Notes under the pieces: generated by a model | Told to the model about the DNA's origin: nothing | What the model saw: only the letters and a program-made list of their open reading frames with translations | The model's database searches: none | Program-made: the position numbers and the translations under genes | In this document: positions 11,631 to 23,000 of the stretch, piece after piece | Layout of the letters: each line of letters begins with the position of its first letter | Position numbering within the stretch: the first letter of the stretch is position 1 | Assembly: GCF_000224145.3 (NCBI RefSeq) | Contig: NC_020166.2 | Coordinates: forward strand, 9,452,752 to 9,516,751 | Reading direction: 5' to 3' | Origin: Ciona intestinalis | Lineage: Eukaryota > Chordata > Ascidiacea > Phlebobranchia > Cionidae | Length of the DNA stretch: 64,000 nucleotides

Positions 11631-14437
11631 ATGTTTAGGTTAAAAGAAACTTTGTTCTTTGGATTTATGATTGGAAACTTACTGAAACTTGGGGATTGTC
11701 AGACTACCTGTTATTGCTCTGGGCTGCAGCAAACGTGGGCGCCTTCTGATGCTATTTCAAGTTGGAGTCGATGTGTTGGCAACGCTAGAGGACTTCGTAA
11801 CTGTTATAATGCGGAGAGATCTCGGCGGAGAAGTTGCATGGTGAACAGCACAACTATGGCAGTTTGTATGGAAAGGAAAAGTTGTTACGATGAATCATCA
11901 TGTACTGGTCAATGGAGTGTCTGGGGTGCACAGACGCCATGTAGCACCAACTGTGGAAGAGGAACTCAAACACTAGCAAGATCATGCTACAAGGTAATTT
12001 ATATGCGCCAATACCACGCTTATGTTGGTTGGTAATGTTTCTTATCTTTGCCATTTCAAGTAAGATCTTCGCTGCTTTATTTGAAGAAGTAAATAAAAGT
12101 TATGATATAGTAGGATGGGGGAAGATGGGATACATTTTCATACTATTTTCTCACCCCATTTGGTAGTAAACAAAGAACATTCAAAGAATTAGAAAACCGT
12201 ATCCCCACGACTCCCATAGACTGTTGTTAATTGTTTAAAACATGGTCAGGATGTTTGGATATTACGGGCTAAAGGTGTCCCATCTTCTCCCACACTACTA
12301 TATAGTAGGGTAGGGGAAAATGGAACATGTTCCATTATTTTTTTTCTCGTCCCATTTAGGTGCTAACTGCATCCCATCTTACCCCATAGTCATGTTGTAT
12401 TTAATTAAAACTACTAAACCAAAATGACTTCAGAGCGGAAGCCACAATTTGCTGGCATACAACTGCGCTGGGGGAAATGGTTCTTCTGAAGAAAGACGAA
12501 CTCAGAGTTGCACACGACGTAGATGTGCGCCAGGAATGTAAGTTTATCATAAAATTGTAACTATAAAGTGTATACAAAATATACAAAGCCCGCGCATGCA
12601 TGTATTCTTACATACTAAACTAATTTTGCGTCAATACATTAAAATGTGATATTTCATGGCATTTATATGAAACGTGATAATTTTATGATAATTTTTATTT
12701 TTAGGACTTTTTCTGTTCAAACTACAACACAAACAACTATGCCAACAATAACAAGAAAAACAAAAACAGTTGTTCTTCCGCCTACTTTTGTAATATTAGC
12801 TACTAACGCCGTTCGTCAAAACGTCAGCACACCGTCTGCCCAAGGTAATATATATAGTAGTTTGGGGTAAGATGGGACACCCTTTGATTCTATTTTCTCG
12901 TTAAAGTTGGTAGTAAACAAAAAAAATAAAACCGTATCCTCACGACTTCCCTAGACCGTTGGTAATTGTTTAAAACATGATCAAGATACTTGGATATTAT
13001 GTGCTAAAGGTGTAACAATGTACCCCACAGTACTGTACATCAATAAAAAGTGTCACATGAAAACATTGTAAAAATGTAAAAAATTCCCTTTAGTTTTAGA
13101 AGAAACTACTACTGTAACGAAAAGCAAGCCAACTGGAACAGCGGTTAATATAACTTTGCTTGCTGCTGTGCTGGGTTCCGTGGCTTTATTATGCTTTGCA
13201 TTAATCGCCATAGTTATTATTTGCAGACTTCGAAAACCAAAACAACGGTATGTATAAATAACCTATAGAGTTTAAACTAAACCATAGCCTATATGTAAAA
13301 GTAATGGTAAATGTAAACTTGCTGTAATCTTGTGTGACCGAAAACGACAATCGTTATAACACGGACGTTCTGTTTCATACACCTCGTGCCAGCTTACGAG
13401 TTACCACGAATGTAACTTTGTGGGTGATTGCTGTACAAAACATTTGCATGGCATCATGTAAAATCTGCGTCAGATAAACAAGCGGATATGAGTCTTAAAA
13501 ATTAAATTATCAAGAAGTTTCGATACCCGGAAAGTCTTTCGTGCTAGACCGCGATATGCACACGATTTAACTAAAGTTTTGTTTGCGAAGAGATTGCAGC
13601 GCTGCTGGTGAGCCGGTCACGCTAACAGAGGGTGCTGGGTATGAATCCGTTTCAACCGTGCCTTTAAATTACCGAAGTCTGCCCGAACAGCCAAACTATT
13701 CTGAAATAGCACCGGTGCAAAATAGAAGTGACGGCATAGCTCACACTGGTGTAAGTCTTACGGTGAAGAACACTCTTTATCACTCGGTTGGTGAAAACGA
13801 AGGTGGGTTTCGTCAATAATATAATAATAACTTTACTTGTCTCTTCAATTATGGTGGCGAAGAAAAAAAAACATTAAACGAAAAAACAGAATATAGCGAC
13901 AAAACAACGTTTGGCAGAACATCCTTACAGTTAAAAACATATTTGCATTTAGTTAGAAGAAAATAAGCGAAGTGTTTCCTCTTATATTTAGCCTGCTCAA
14001 TATATGCATCGGGTACGCCACGACTGTTGGCACTTATAGGAGGTTGGGGTAAGATGGGACATGTTTTCATTTTCTTTCTTATTCCATTTGTTATTAAACA
14101 AAGAATATTAAGGAACATTAGGAAGTTGTGGTCCCTCGTCTCTAAAAACTGTTGCTTAATTGTTGATTGGGAAATATGGAATTTAGGTGCTGACATTTTC
14201 CCATTTTACCCCGCAGAGCTATACTTTATAATTATCAAATCATTAAATATGTTGCTAATGCTACATAAAAACAAAATTGTGAAAAATTCTAGCAAACAAA
14301 ACACTAATTTGATTTGTTCAACAGAAATCTCAACCCAGAACCCCAACGGGTTGTACCTGCAGCCATTACCTAGCCCTGGCGCTCAGTCGACATCAGAAGA
14401 AAATGCCTATTTTACCATAGGATATCAACAACCGTGA
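11631..14437 (+). CDS. single-pass receptor with thrombospondin type 1 repeat and tyrosine-motif tail, 6 exons, 361 aa
   Basis: Exons are 11631-11993, 12434-12537, 12705-12844, 13094-13247, 13591-13802 and 14325-14437 (TGA). All join in phase. The chosen ATG at 11631 opens a signal peptide (MFRLKETLFFGFMIGNLLKL). The in-frame ATG at 11538 would put about 31 residues before it and hide the signal. Residues 23-90 are Cys-rich and may be a divergent TSR. Residues 91-155 are a clear TSR (GQWSVWGAQTPCSTNCGRG, then QSCTRRRC). A Thr-rich stalk (156-220) leads to a membrane helix at about 221-246, followed by RLRKPKQR as stop-transfer. The cytoplasmic tail of about 115 residues carries Y271ESV, Y281RSL, Y290SEI, Y317HSV, Y335LQP and Y353FTI. 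L279-N-Y281-RSL fits the ITIM pattern. The role is unknown. Signalling through SH2 proteins is inferred from the motifs only. Confidence 0.8.
12106..12303. mobile_element. Cimi-like MITE copy
   Basis: TATAGTAGGATGGGGGAAGA left, CATCTTCTCCCACACTACTATA right. It lies in TSR-receptor intron 1. Confidence 0.8.
12301..12391. mobile_element. Cimi-like MITE with internal deletion, abutting the previous copy
   Basis: TATAGTAGGGTAGGGGAAAA at the left and CATCTTACCCCATAGT at the right, but only ~90 bp long. It shares the TATA with the copy before it, so one inserted into the TA of the other. Confidence 0.65.
12849..13037. mobile_element. Cimi-like MITE copy
   Basis: TATATAGTAGTTTGGGGTAA left, TACCCCACAGTACTGTA right. 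It lies in TSR-receptor intron 3. Confidence 0.75.
13310..13440 (-). repeat. SINE tail fragment
   Basis: Plus strand has AAAACGACAATCGTTATAAC and CAGCTTACGAGTTACCACGA. It lies in TSR-receptor intron 4. Confidence 0.6.
14035..14223. mobile_element. Cimi-like MITE, decayed
   Basis: TATAGGAGGTTGGGGTAAGA left, CATTTTACCCCGCAGAGCTATA right. It lies in the last TSR-receptor intron. Confidence 0.65.
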
Positions 14438-14516
14438 TTTGCTTATGTAATAACAATTCAATTGTTATGATTTAAAAAACGAAAATTGCCATAACATATT
14501 AGCAAAGCTAAAACCA

Positions 14517-14680
14517 TATTAGGGGAAGATAGGACATCTTTTTATTCTGTTTTTTTTTGTCCCCTTTGGTAGTAAACAAACGCATTTAGGGAATTATAAC
14601 ACTGTATTCTCACGACACCCACAAACCATTGGTAATTGTTTAAACAGCGATCAGGATATTTCGATATTACGCTAAAGTCC
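14517..14680. mobile_element. Cimi-like MITE, partial
   Basis: Family body (GTCCCCTTTGGTAGTAAACA) with a worn left end (TTAGGGGAAGATAGGACATC) and no right end. Confidence 0.55.
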
Positions 14681-15140
14681 AAGGTATACTTATTTTCTGA
14701 AAGTTGCAAAACCTGTCTGCTGATAACTCCATCTTAGTGTTATCAGTAAACATAATTATTTATAGACGACGTTAATATGCGGCCCATACTGGCCCACGCA
14801 TGACTCACGCAACATCCTACACCATGTTTGTTGTATGCACGGTGTTTAATCCCGAATTTCATGTTTCGGTTGCGACGTTAAATTATCTTGAGGTTTCGAG
14901 AGAATTAGAAAGCCGACAAATACTGAGAATTAACTTGCTTGGAATCCACTGTTGAAACTGAATGCTTAAAAAAAGTCGCATTTGCTTATATGTACTGCTA
15001 TAATAAAACTTGGGGAAACTTCGTTTTGCGCGCTATAAGGTAATTTTTGACGGTTTACCAAATGACTCCTGCGTTTTGTCTGGTAAGGGCGGACAATTTA
15101 ACGGAGACAACTTTTTGTATTGATTTGTATAATCACAGTA

Positions 15141-15332
15141 TATGCAGTAGGGTGGGGGAAGACGGGACACCTTATGCACGTAGCATCTAAATATCTTGAT
15201 CTTGTTTTAAACAATTAACAACGGTCTATGAGAGTCGTAAGAACGGTTTTATAATTCTTTGAATGTTGTTTACTAACTAGGAGGAGAAAATAGAATGAAA
15301 AGGTGTTTCATTTACCCCCACCCTACTATATA
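15141..15332. mobile_element. Cimi-like MITE copy
   Basis: GCAGTAGGGTGGGGGAAGAC left, TTTACCCCCACCCTACTATA right. Confidence 0.8.
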
Positions 15333-15633
15333 TCCAAAATAGTAACAAATATGTAATAAACACTGTAGACATGTTACTTAGTAACAGATTTCTACTTTCA
15401 CGAAATTTGTTCGGTATCGTGTAAGACAGTGCAAGATTTTGTCCGAATTCTATTGCGCATGCCCTGAAAAGTCACTTCCTATGAAGAAAATCGGAAAAAA
15501 TAATATTTTGATAAAAGATAATGATTTAGTTTGATTGACAGCCAGGACCAAAATACAGCACGTTCATTAAATTAATCAAAAAAAACTCGTTCTACAATCA
15601 ATTGTAGTTACGAACGCAGGTTGTCGCATTATA

Positions 15634-15832
15634 TATAGTAGAGTGGGGTAGGACGGGACACCTATAGCACATCATATTTTAATATCCTGATCGTGTTTTA
15701 AACAAATAACAACGGTCTATGGGAGTCGTGAGGGTACGGTTTATTAATTCTTTGAATTTTTTTCGTTTACTACTAAATGCGACAAGAAAATAGAATAAAA
15801 AGGTGTCCCATCTTCCCCCACCCTACTATATA
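15634..15832. mobile_element. Cimi-like MITE copy
   Basis: TATAGTAGAGTGGGGTAGGA left, ATCTTCCCCCACCCTACTATA right. One of the best kept copies. Confidence 0.85.
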
Positions 15833-16594
15833 CTTGCAAAAGCAAAAAAACGTAGTTTTGTATCCAAAACGGTAATTTTGTTTCTGAAACGAAAATTCGT
15901 TGAGTTAGTTCGTTTTTTGAAAACATGTGATTACTTTCTCTCTGTCATAATCTAGCGGAAAGCGTTACGATGACACAATCAATAGTTTAAGAGAAACAAA
16001 TTTCTCATAGTTACCTATATTTTCGTTTTACCGTACTAAATTTCTGTTTTAAGATTTTAATATTTTGTTTCGTGTTTTTTTTCTTCTAAAACATAAAAGC
16101 CCATATGAAACAGAACCGGAAACTTTTAAAACGTTTCACGGCCTTAACTATAGGCAAGCAGTTTCAGTATAGCCTATACAAGTCACATTAACTATATGAA
16201 CTTCACAGTAGCCTACTGTGTGTTCGTTTTAGAAGGAAAACAATGACAAAACTGCGATGACCATCGGTTGTTTATTCTTGCGAATCCGAGTAAAATATTT
16301 ATTAAGCAGATAAAATAGAAATCACAAAGTTGTTGGCATCACCGTGTAAATTATAATATTCCATTCAAGGGTTAATTTCACCACCATTCGACAATGCGTA
16401 GCTTAAGTTTAAAAATACCGCACGGTGGCGCTCCTGTTTAAAAATAAAATAAATCGGACCCCGCTTCAACGCATGATTCTTTCGCCTTTTGTTAAAGAAT
16501 TTCATGGAAAGGAGTATTACAATGAGTCCTTCAACTATTTTTTTACATCTGACTCTGGTCAGGATAAAAAAACATAAAAACGCAAAAAATAAAA

Positions 16595-16700
16595 AAAGGG
16601 CGCTTACCTATAGATCAGAGGGTATGGTTTCGAGGCTCGGCACTGCCATATGCGTATGTGTCTTTCGGCAAGACACTAGCCGTAACCCAGTTGTAGAAGG
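16595..16700 (+). repeat. SINE head fragment
   Basis: TATGGTTTCGAGGCTCGGCA in place of the B box, then GTATGTGTCTTTCGGCAAGA as in the family. Confidence 0.45.
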
Positions 16701-16829
16701 AAGTTGTTTTCGTTGATATTAAAGTATTTGTTAATTTTGGGTGTGTAAGAATTGTGTTTCTGGTTGGATGATTTGTTTTGCATTACGTAACAGAAAATTA
16801 CGCATGTGCCATGTGACAGACAGTTATAC

Positions 16830-17066
16830 AATGAATGAATGAATGTAACTTACTTTATCCTCGCGTGGCCGGAAAACGACAGTCGTTATAACACGGGTGT
16901 TTCAAACACCTTGTGCCAGCTTACGAGTTACCATGTATGTTACTTTGTAGGTTATATTTGGGGGATTTGTGCATTTTTAATGTATGGCTGATAATTTATG
17001 GACAACCTAATAGAGATCACTTGGTTGGAACAATCGCGCGCTAACAACTTTGCCACGGCGCCAGAC
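16830..17066 (-). repeat. SINE copy with internal deletion
   Basis: Runs from AATGAATGAATGTAACTTAC (tail) to GCGCTAACAACTTTGCCACG (head) on the plus strand, with the central part shortened. Confidence 0.65.
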
Positions 17067-17854
17067 CAAATGACAGTTGTTACGTCACGTTTAGGGGAAT
17101 ATACATTGCAATGATTTCTAGAAAATAAACGTGGTTGCTATAATGCATGCGTGACGTGTTTTATCAAATGTTGCTTAAGGTCAAGCAAAATAGAACCTTT
17201 TGCCGGCATTGCATACGACGATGCTCCACACTGCTACCAATATGAGTGTACTTGGGCAGGACACTTGTAAATGCTTTAACAAAATGTTTCTTAATGGGTT
17301 GTCTAAATTGTGATTCATATACAGATAAAAAACGTTGGTTATAATTAATGTTATTTTTTATTTCAACTAGAAAAACATAGCTACATTTTTCATCGCATGG
17401 CAGCAACAAGAATGTAATATGTTAATGACATGTCGCATTTGAACTGCTGTGAAACGTACTAACATATATTTGAAATATGATTCTGTGTGATGACACAGAA
17501 CAAGATAATCGGCTAACCCTGGCCTTAATCTCTGGCGTATATCGCATCAAGACCTCAACCACGTAAAATAGAAACGCGTGGGACTGTCGCACATAAAAAG
17601 ATAAACAACTGGTGGAAATGTTTAATTTACCAACGTTAGCTTGCGTAACCTGATTCTTCATGTCAATGGTATGTCTGGTGTTCTTGTGGGAAATTTTACT
17701 TTACTGGTGGTGGAAAGTTTTGATAGTTGAGTCATTTCCTCACGTTGTTGGTGTGTTGATTTTGTGCAATGAATATTTTTAGACGAGAAACTAAACGTTA
17801 AGTGATCCAACCCAGTGGTCACCAACTGGTTATTCAAATTTTCACGTACAAAGT

Positions 17855-17993
17855 TATATAGTAGCCTGGGAAAAGATTTTTAGCACATATTATCCAAATA
17901 TCGTGATCGTGCTTAAACAATAAACAACGGTTTATGGGAGTCGTGAGGATACGTTTTTAATGAGAAGGTGTCTCATTTTCTCCAACCCTACTA
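17855..17993. mobile_element. Cimi-like MITE, shortened
   Basis: TATATAGTAGCCTGGGAAAA left, TTCTCCAACCCTACTA right, part of the body missing. Confidence 0.6.
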
Positions 17994-19213
17994 AAGTGTA
18001 TTTATGTACTAAAGCAGCCGCAACTGTCGTTGTGCCGCCACGCGAGGCTATGCATGAGTTATTCACCACGCAAGGTTAAATAAATAACTTTATTCGTTCG
18101 ATCGTTTCGGTGAAAAATACCCGAAGCAAAACCAGATCTTACATTACGTCATTATCATGTGACGTACCCATTTCCCAATAACTTACGCTGTTGTTATACT
18201 TTCTCAGAGAAGCTTCGACAAAGTTAAATTACTTTAGGTTGGGCTACTATAGGCTTATATAACCCTGGGGCATATAATGCGGTCACGGAGTGTCCACGCT
18301 TCGTGCTTAGAATAGAATAGTAGGAATTTACTGAAGCGTCACAGTAAAAAAACAGCTTGCAGCACATGATTGTGAGTCTCGTGATATATCGCTGGGTTTT
18401 TTACCATCAAACAGCCATTTACACTTGGCTACTTCAGATAAGCCGCAGCAAGCAGTAACGGAGGACAGAAGCCGTATTTACTTCTAAACCAGTGCATGAC
18501 TGCAGGTGCTAAATGAGCAGTTTAAACGTAGGCGTCGGAACATCATATTACAATTGTGATGGATCATTCATTTAGTTGACATTTTAATGATTGAGTTAGC
18601 TTGCGTTTTAAACGATTAGTTTATATTCATTATCTGTAGAATCCAATACTAAATAGTTTTGCTATTACGCGAATCTTTGTTTTTTTTGCTTTCATTTTCT
18701 GTGTTATCGTTTTAAAAACGATTTTATTACGTCACCTACAGTTTTTTGTTAAATATTTTATACTAAATTTTGCCAGATGTTTTGCAGTTACTAGGTTTTA
18801 TGACTGCCATTAGCTTAAAACGTAGATTTGTCGTAATGTATATACGTGCCGTCTGTGTTAAAAAGGAAAACGTTCAAAGTTTTTAATTATTAAATATGTC
18901 AGATGCTGCTGTGACTTTAGTTACATGCGTACATTTACATAGACCAGTCTGTCACGAAGTTAGCAAAACCGAACTCATTTGTCACCGCATTATAGGATGT
19001 TAACGCATTATAACCATAGGAACAGCATAATTTTATTATGTATTTTACTTTACAGCAGGGAAGGTTAGAATAGAATGCCAAAGCGCAAATACGAGAAGTA
19101 AAGGTTAAATGAAGTAATTGGTTACATGCACATTAAAGAGCATAAAGTGCAGATTTATTTAGATAAGTTGTTACATTTACCATACAGTATATGTATTAGT
19201 TTGAGGTAAGTTG

Positions 19214-19411
19214 ATATAGTGGGGTGGGGAAAGATGGGACACTTTTGGCACATAATATATAAATATCCTGACCGTGTTTTAAACAATTAACAACGGTCTA
19301 TGGGAGTCGTGAGGATACGGTTTTATAATTATTTGAATGTTCTTTGTTTACCACCAAAATGGACGAGAAAATAGAATAAAAAGGTGTCCCATCTTTCCCC
19401 ACCCTACTATA
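19214..19411. mobile_element. Cimi-like MITE copy
   Basis: ATATAGTGGGGTGGGGAAAG left, ATCTTTCCCCACCCTACTAT right. Confidence 0.8.
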
Positions 19412-19593
19412 CTTATTTTATTCTCGTGCCATTTGTTCGTATAATCAAACAATGTTATATAACGTATCTTCCAAGAATTGTAAAATCGTATCTTAACGAC
19501 TCCCATAGACTGTTATTAATTGCTTAAAACACGACCAGGGTATTTGGATATTTTGTGCTAAAGGTGTCCCGTCTTCCCCAACCCCACTATATT
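19412..19593. mobile_element. Cimi-like MITE copy, abutting and in reverse orientation
   Basis: Starts inside the end of the previous copy with the reverse body (TATTCTCGTGCCATTTGTTC) and ends GTCTTCCCCAACCCCACTATA. The pair is a second case of one copy inserted at the end of another. Confidence 0.65.
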
Positions 19594-19949
19594 TATTTCC
19601 TTGGGTTAAAAAAACTCTTCGTTCAGTAAGAAATTTTTCGTAAGCTATGCAGTTATACCAGATGATTCTCTTTTTAAAGCGAAGGTTTGAGCAGTTTACC
19701 TATATTTATAATTTTAATGCAAATAGCAGGTCGTGATATCTCTAAGCTGTGAGTTAGCACAGGATGTTTGTGTCGTATTCTCAGTTGTGGTAGTTGGTTT
19801 CTGTATGTAGGCTGTGTTGTATTCTCACTGGTGGTAGTTGGTTTCTGTATGTAGGCTATACGGCTCATTTTAATTGACGCGTAGTTTCTCATCGCACTGC
19901 ACGAGTTTACAATTTATAGTACGCTATGTCAAGTAAATTGTGTAAAAAG

Positions 19950-19964
19950 TTTTTTTGTGTGCAG
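19950..19964 (+). promoter_or_regulatory. pyrimidine-rich 3' splice site 42 bases before the MOXD1-like ATG
   Basis: A T-rich run ending TTTTTTTGTGTGCAG lies just upstream of the start codon and has no obvious partner donor nearby. Ciona adds a short spliced leader to many mRNAs at unpaired acceptors of this kind. An ordinary 5' UTR intron would look the same. Confidence 0.35.
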
Positions 19965-20006
19965 AATAATAAACTATTAGATTAGGTCTTCAATATATTG
20001 GCAATA

Positions 20007-23000
20007 ATGCAAAAGGAATTGCATTGCTTTTGCTTTGTATTGGCGAGCATCGTTGTTGTTGTGTATGGAGCGCCTAATACCACCGAACCGTATTCTCACC
20101 ATAGCGAATTGGACTTGCATGGACAAATGAAGTTGTATTGGAATGTGAACGGATCTTATATTACGTTGGAGGTAAGAAATTATACACGGGTACCTGTATA
20201 TGAATGCTTTTTTTGGCTAAGGAGAATACCAAGTGCTCATAGTACGTACGACCTACAAATTATGAACGAATTCTGATGTAGTACCGTGGGGGAAGATGGG
20301 ACACCTTTAGCACATTTTTTCGAATATCCCGATTGTGTTTTAAACAATTAACAACAGTCTTTGAGAGTCGTGCGGATACGGCTTCATAATTCTTTGAATG
20401 TTTTTCTACTACCAAAAGGGACGAGAAAATAGAATCAAAAGGTGTCCCATCTTTCTCAACCTTCTATGTATTTAGTTTTATATGTTCTCACATGCTCTTC
20501 CCCAACAGTGACATGTAATGCAATGTTTGTAATGAACAACCGATTCTAAACAACATCGCATGTCACGATTTTATTTTTGCTGTAACACAATAAACATACA
20601 CGCCAACTCGCCTTTCCACGATTTAACTTTTTTGCACGCAACACGCCGGAGACTGTAATGACACCCGGAAATACTGACGTAAACATTATATGTCGCATTA
20701 AGTAATCGTAGTTTGGTCGTGCGCTGAACGCAGACACTGGGTGTCCTAAACGAATGCAAAATATCATGCGTAATGCTGCTGTTATAGTATAAGACTATAT
20801 TCGAAACTTTGTTTATGTCCTTGAAAGCGAATTGTGTATGCAAATTATAGATTTGTTTATGTTATTTTGGTTTATTCGTTTTTGAATGTAAATTCATGAT
20901 TAAATGCGAAGATCATCGTAATTAAAACAACGAAAAAGGGGGGAGTAAGACCGAGTGACGTAAAAACAACTCTGTAAAAAAATACTCAATACAAAGTTAG
21001 ATATGCGGTAACTCGTACACGGGTATGGAGCATAAGGAACATAACATCCTTTTTATAATGACTGTCATTGCCCCGCTACGCGGAGTAAATGCGTCACTTA
21101 CAAAGTTACAGACGTGGTAACTCGTAAGCGTAGGGTGTGTATGGAACAGAACACCCGTGTTATAACGAATGTCGCTGCCTCTGAATAAAAGAAAATAAAT
21201 AAGTGTAACAAATGAACTACAATACTTCTATGTCGATCGAATAAACTACCTTGTCATCGGGTCAAACGAGATGACCTACAATAGTTCGCGCTTAATAATT
21301 AGCACTTGCTGCGTAATCGTGATCCTTAATAGCCTAAAGCAGTTGGCGTTGTTTTATCAAATACACTTCATTGTGGATTTGAACTTTGGTCTACCAACCT
21401 TATACTTCGTGTTTTTGGAAGTATTGTGGCACACTTTAATGGTTGATTAAATGTTTCAGGATATTAACCTAAAACATCTTTTTAGCTTCATGGAAACACC
21501 ACTGGCTGGATCGGGATGGGGTTTTCCCCTAACGGTGCCATGACTGGAGCTGATATGTTCGTAGGTTGGGTGGCGAGCGGTACCGCGTATATAACGGTGA
21601 GTATCTATGGTGCATTTAAAAACATAAGAAATTATTTAAGCTTCTGTGTATGGTGTCCTGCAAACAGGAATGAGGTGCATACACTAAAATAAAGTACCCT
21701 ATTTTTTGCTATTAAGACTGTCGTTGACTCTTTTATTACAAGAAAAAATGCTGCATATGACTTTAGAAATTGTAATTATTTATTTTTTACAAAACCGGTT
21801 GCTAATTTTATTTATTTTGCGTGATTATCCACAGGATAGGCATGGAGTGGGAAACACTTTTCCACCAAAAGACACAGAACAGAATGTCGAACTGTTGTCT
21901 GGGTTCGAATGTGATGGGTGGACGGTTGTTAAGTTTAAAAGACAACTTGCTGGTTGTGAAAGTGGTTCAGATTTTACCATTACGGTAATAATGTTGCCAT
22001 TGTTGCGTATATTTTGCTCATTTAATGTTATACGGTGTAATATTTATGAATAATTAATATTACTCCATATGTTATAGCTTGACAGTGAGCATAAGGTGTA
22101 TGAATACACTATGTGTATCTGGTCTATAAGAAGACGCCCATTTTTTAACTCGACAGTGAGCATGAGGTGTATAAATACACTATGTGTGTCTGGTCTATAA
22201 GAAGACGCCCATGTTATAACTCGACAGTGAGCATGATGTGTATAAATACACCACATGCTTTTGGTGTATATGAAAACACCCATGTTATAACTTGACAGTG
22301 AGCATGAGGTGTATAAATACACCATGTGTGTCTGGTCTATAAGAAGACGCCCATGTTATAACTCGACAGTGAGCATGATGTGTATAAATACACCACATGC
22401 TTTTGGTGTATATGAAGACACCCATGTTATAACTTGACAGTGAGCATGAGGTGTATGAATACACACCATGTATGTGTATAACAATTTATCCAAATAAAAC
22501 CTTGTAACGGTGGCATACATATAATAAATATATTGTAATATAAATGCACAACATTATTACAGGCCGACACAATTAAAGTGATATATGCTTATGGAAACAC
22601 AGATCCTACTGGATCAGATATAGTGGGATCCAATTATCATTCCACAAACAGAGGTAATTAATACAACCCAAAAAGTTTGTTGCTTTTAACCCTATGTATT
22701 GTACAGGTGCCAGGAGTCTCATATTTCTCAACAATGGTGGAGCAAGTACACAAACAATAACAAATGCATTGACTTATGATATGTTGAATGTCCAGTTTCC
22801 GTTACCACAGAAAAAAACTTTCTACAGTTGCAAAGTGTTTCAGTTGCCCCGTCTTACTAAAAAGCATCATATTATAAAGGTAAGTTTGTGTGCAGACTGT
22901 GTTTTGTGCACATAGTTAATCTTTGTAAACTGGCACCAGATTTTTTTTCTGAAAAAGCAGCGGTTTTGTGCACATGGTCTGTTTTTGTGCACAGAGTCTG

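Larger units (their letters stand above)
14438..20006. other. 5.6-kb repeat-rich intergenic region, no gene recognised
   Basis: It contains MITE copies at 14517-14680, 15141-15332, 15634-15832, 17855-17993, 19214-19411 and 19412-19593, SINE pieces at 16595-16700, 16830-17066 and 18005-18050, and a ~60-bp tandem duplication at 19775-19862 (GGTAGTTGGTTTCTGTATGT twice). Open frames such as those near 17164-17661 on the minus strand show no splice, domain or composition support. The last few hundred bases should hold the MOXD1-like promoter. Confidence 0.55.

Noticed and set aside
17164-17661. Two minus-strand frames of about 80 codons in the gene-poor region
   Set aside because: No splice partners, no domain, no signal peptide, ordinary intergenic composition.
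22073-22465. CRISPR-like regular repeats
   Set aside because: Units are contiguous with no unique spacers, and the genome is animal.
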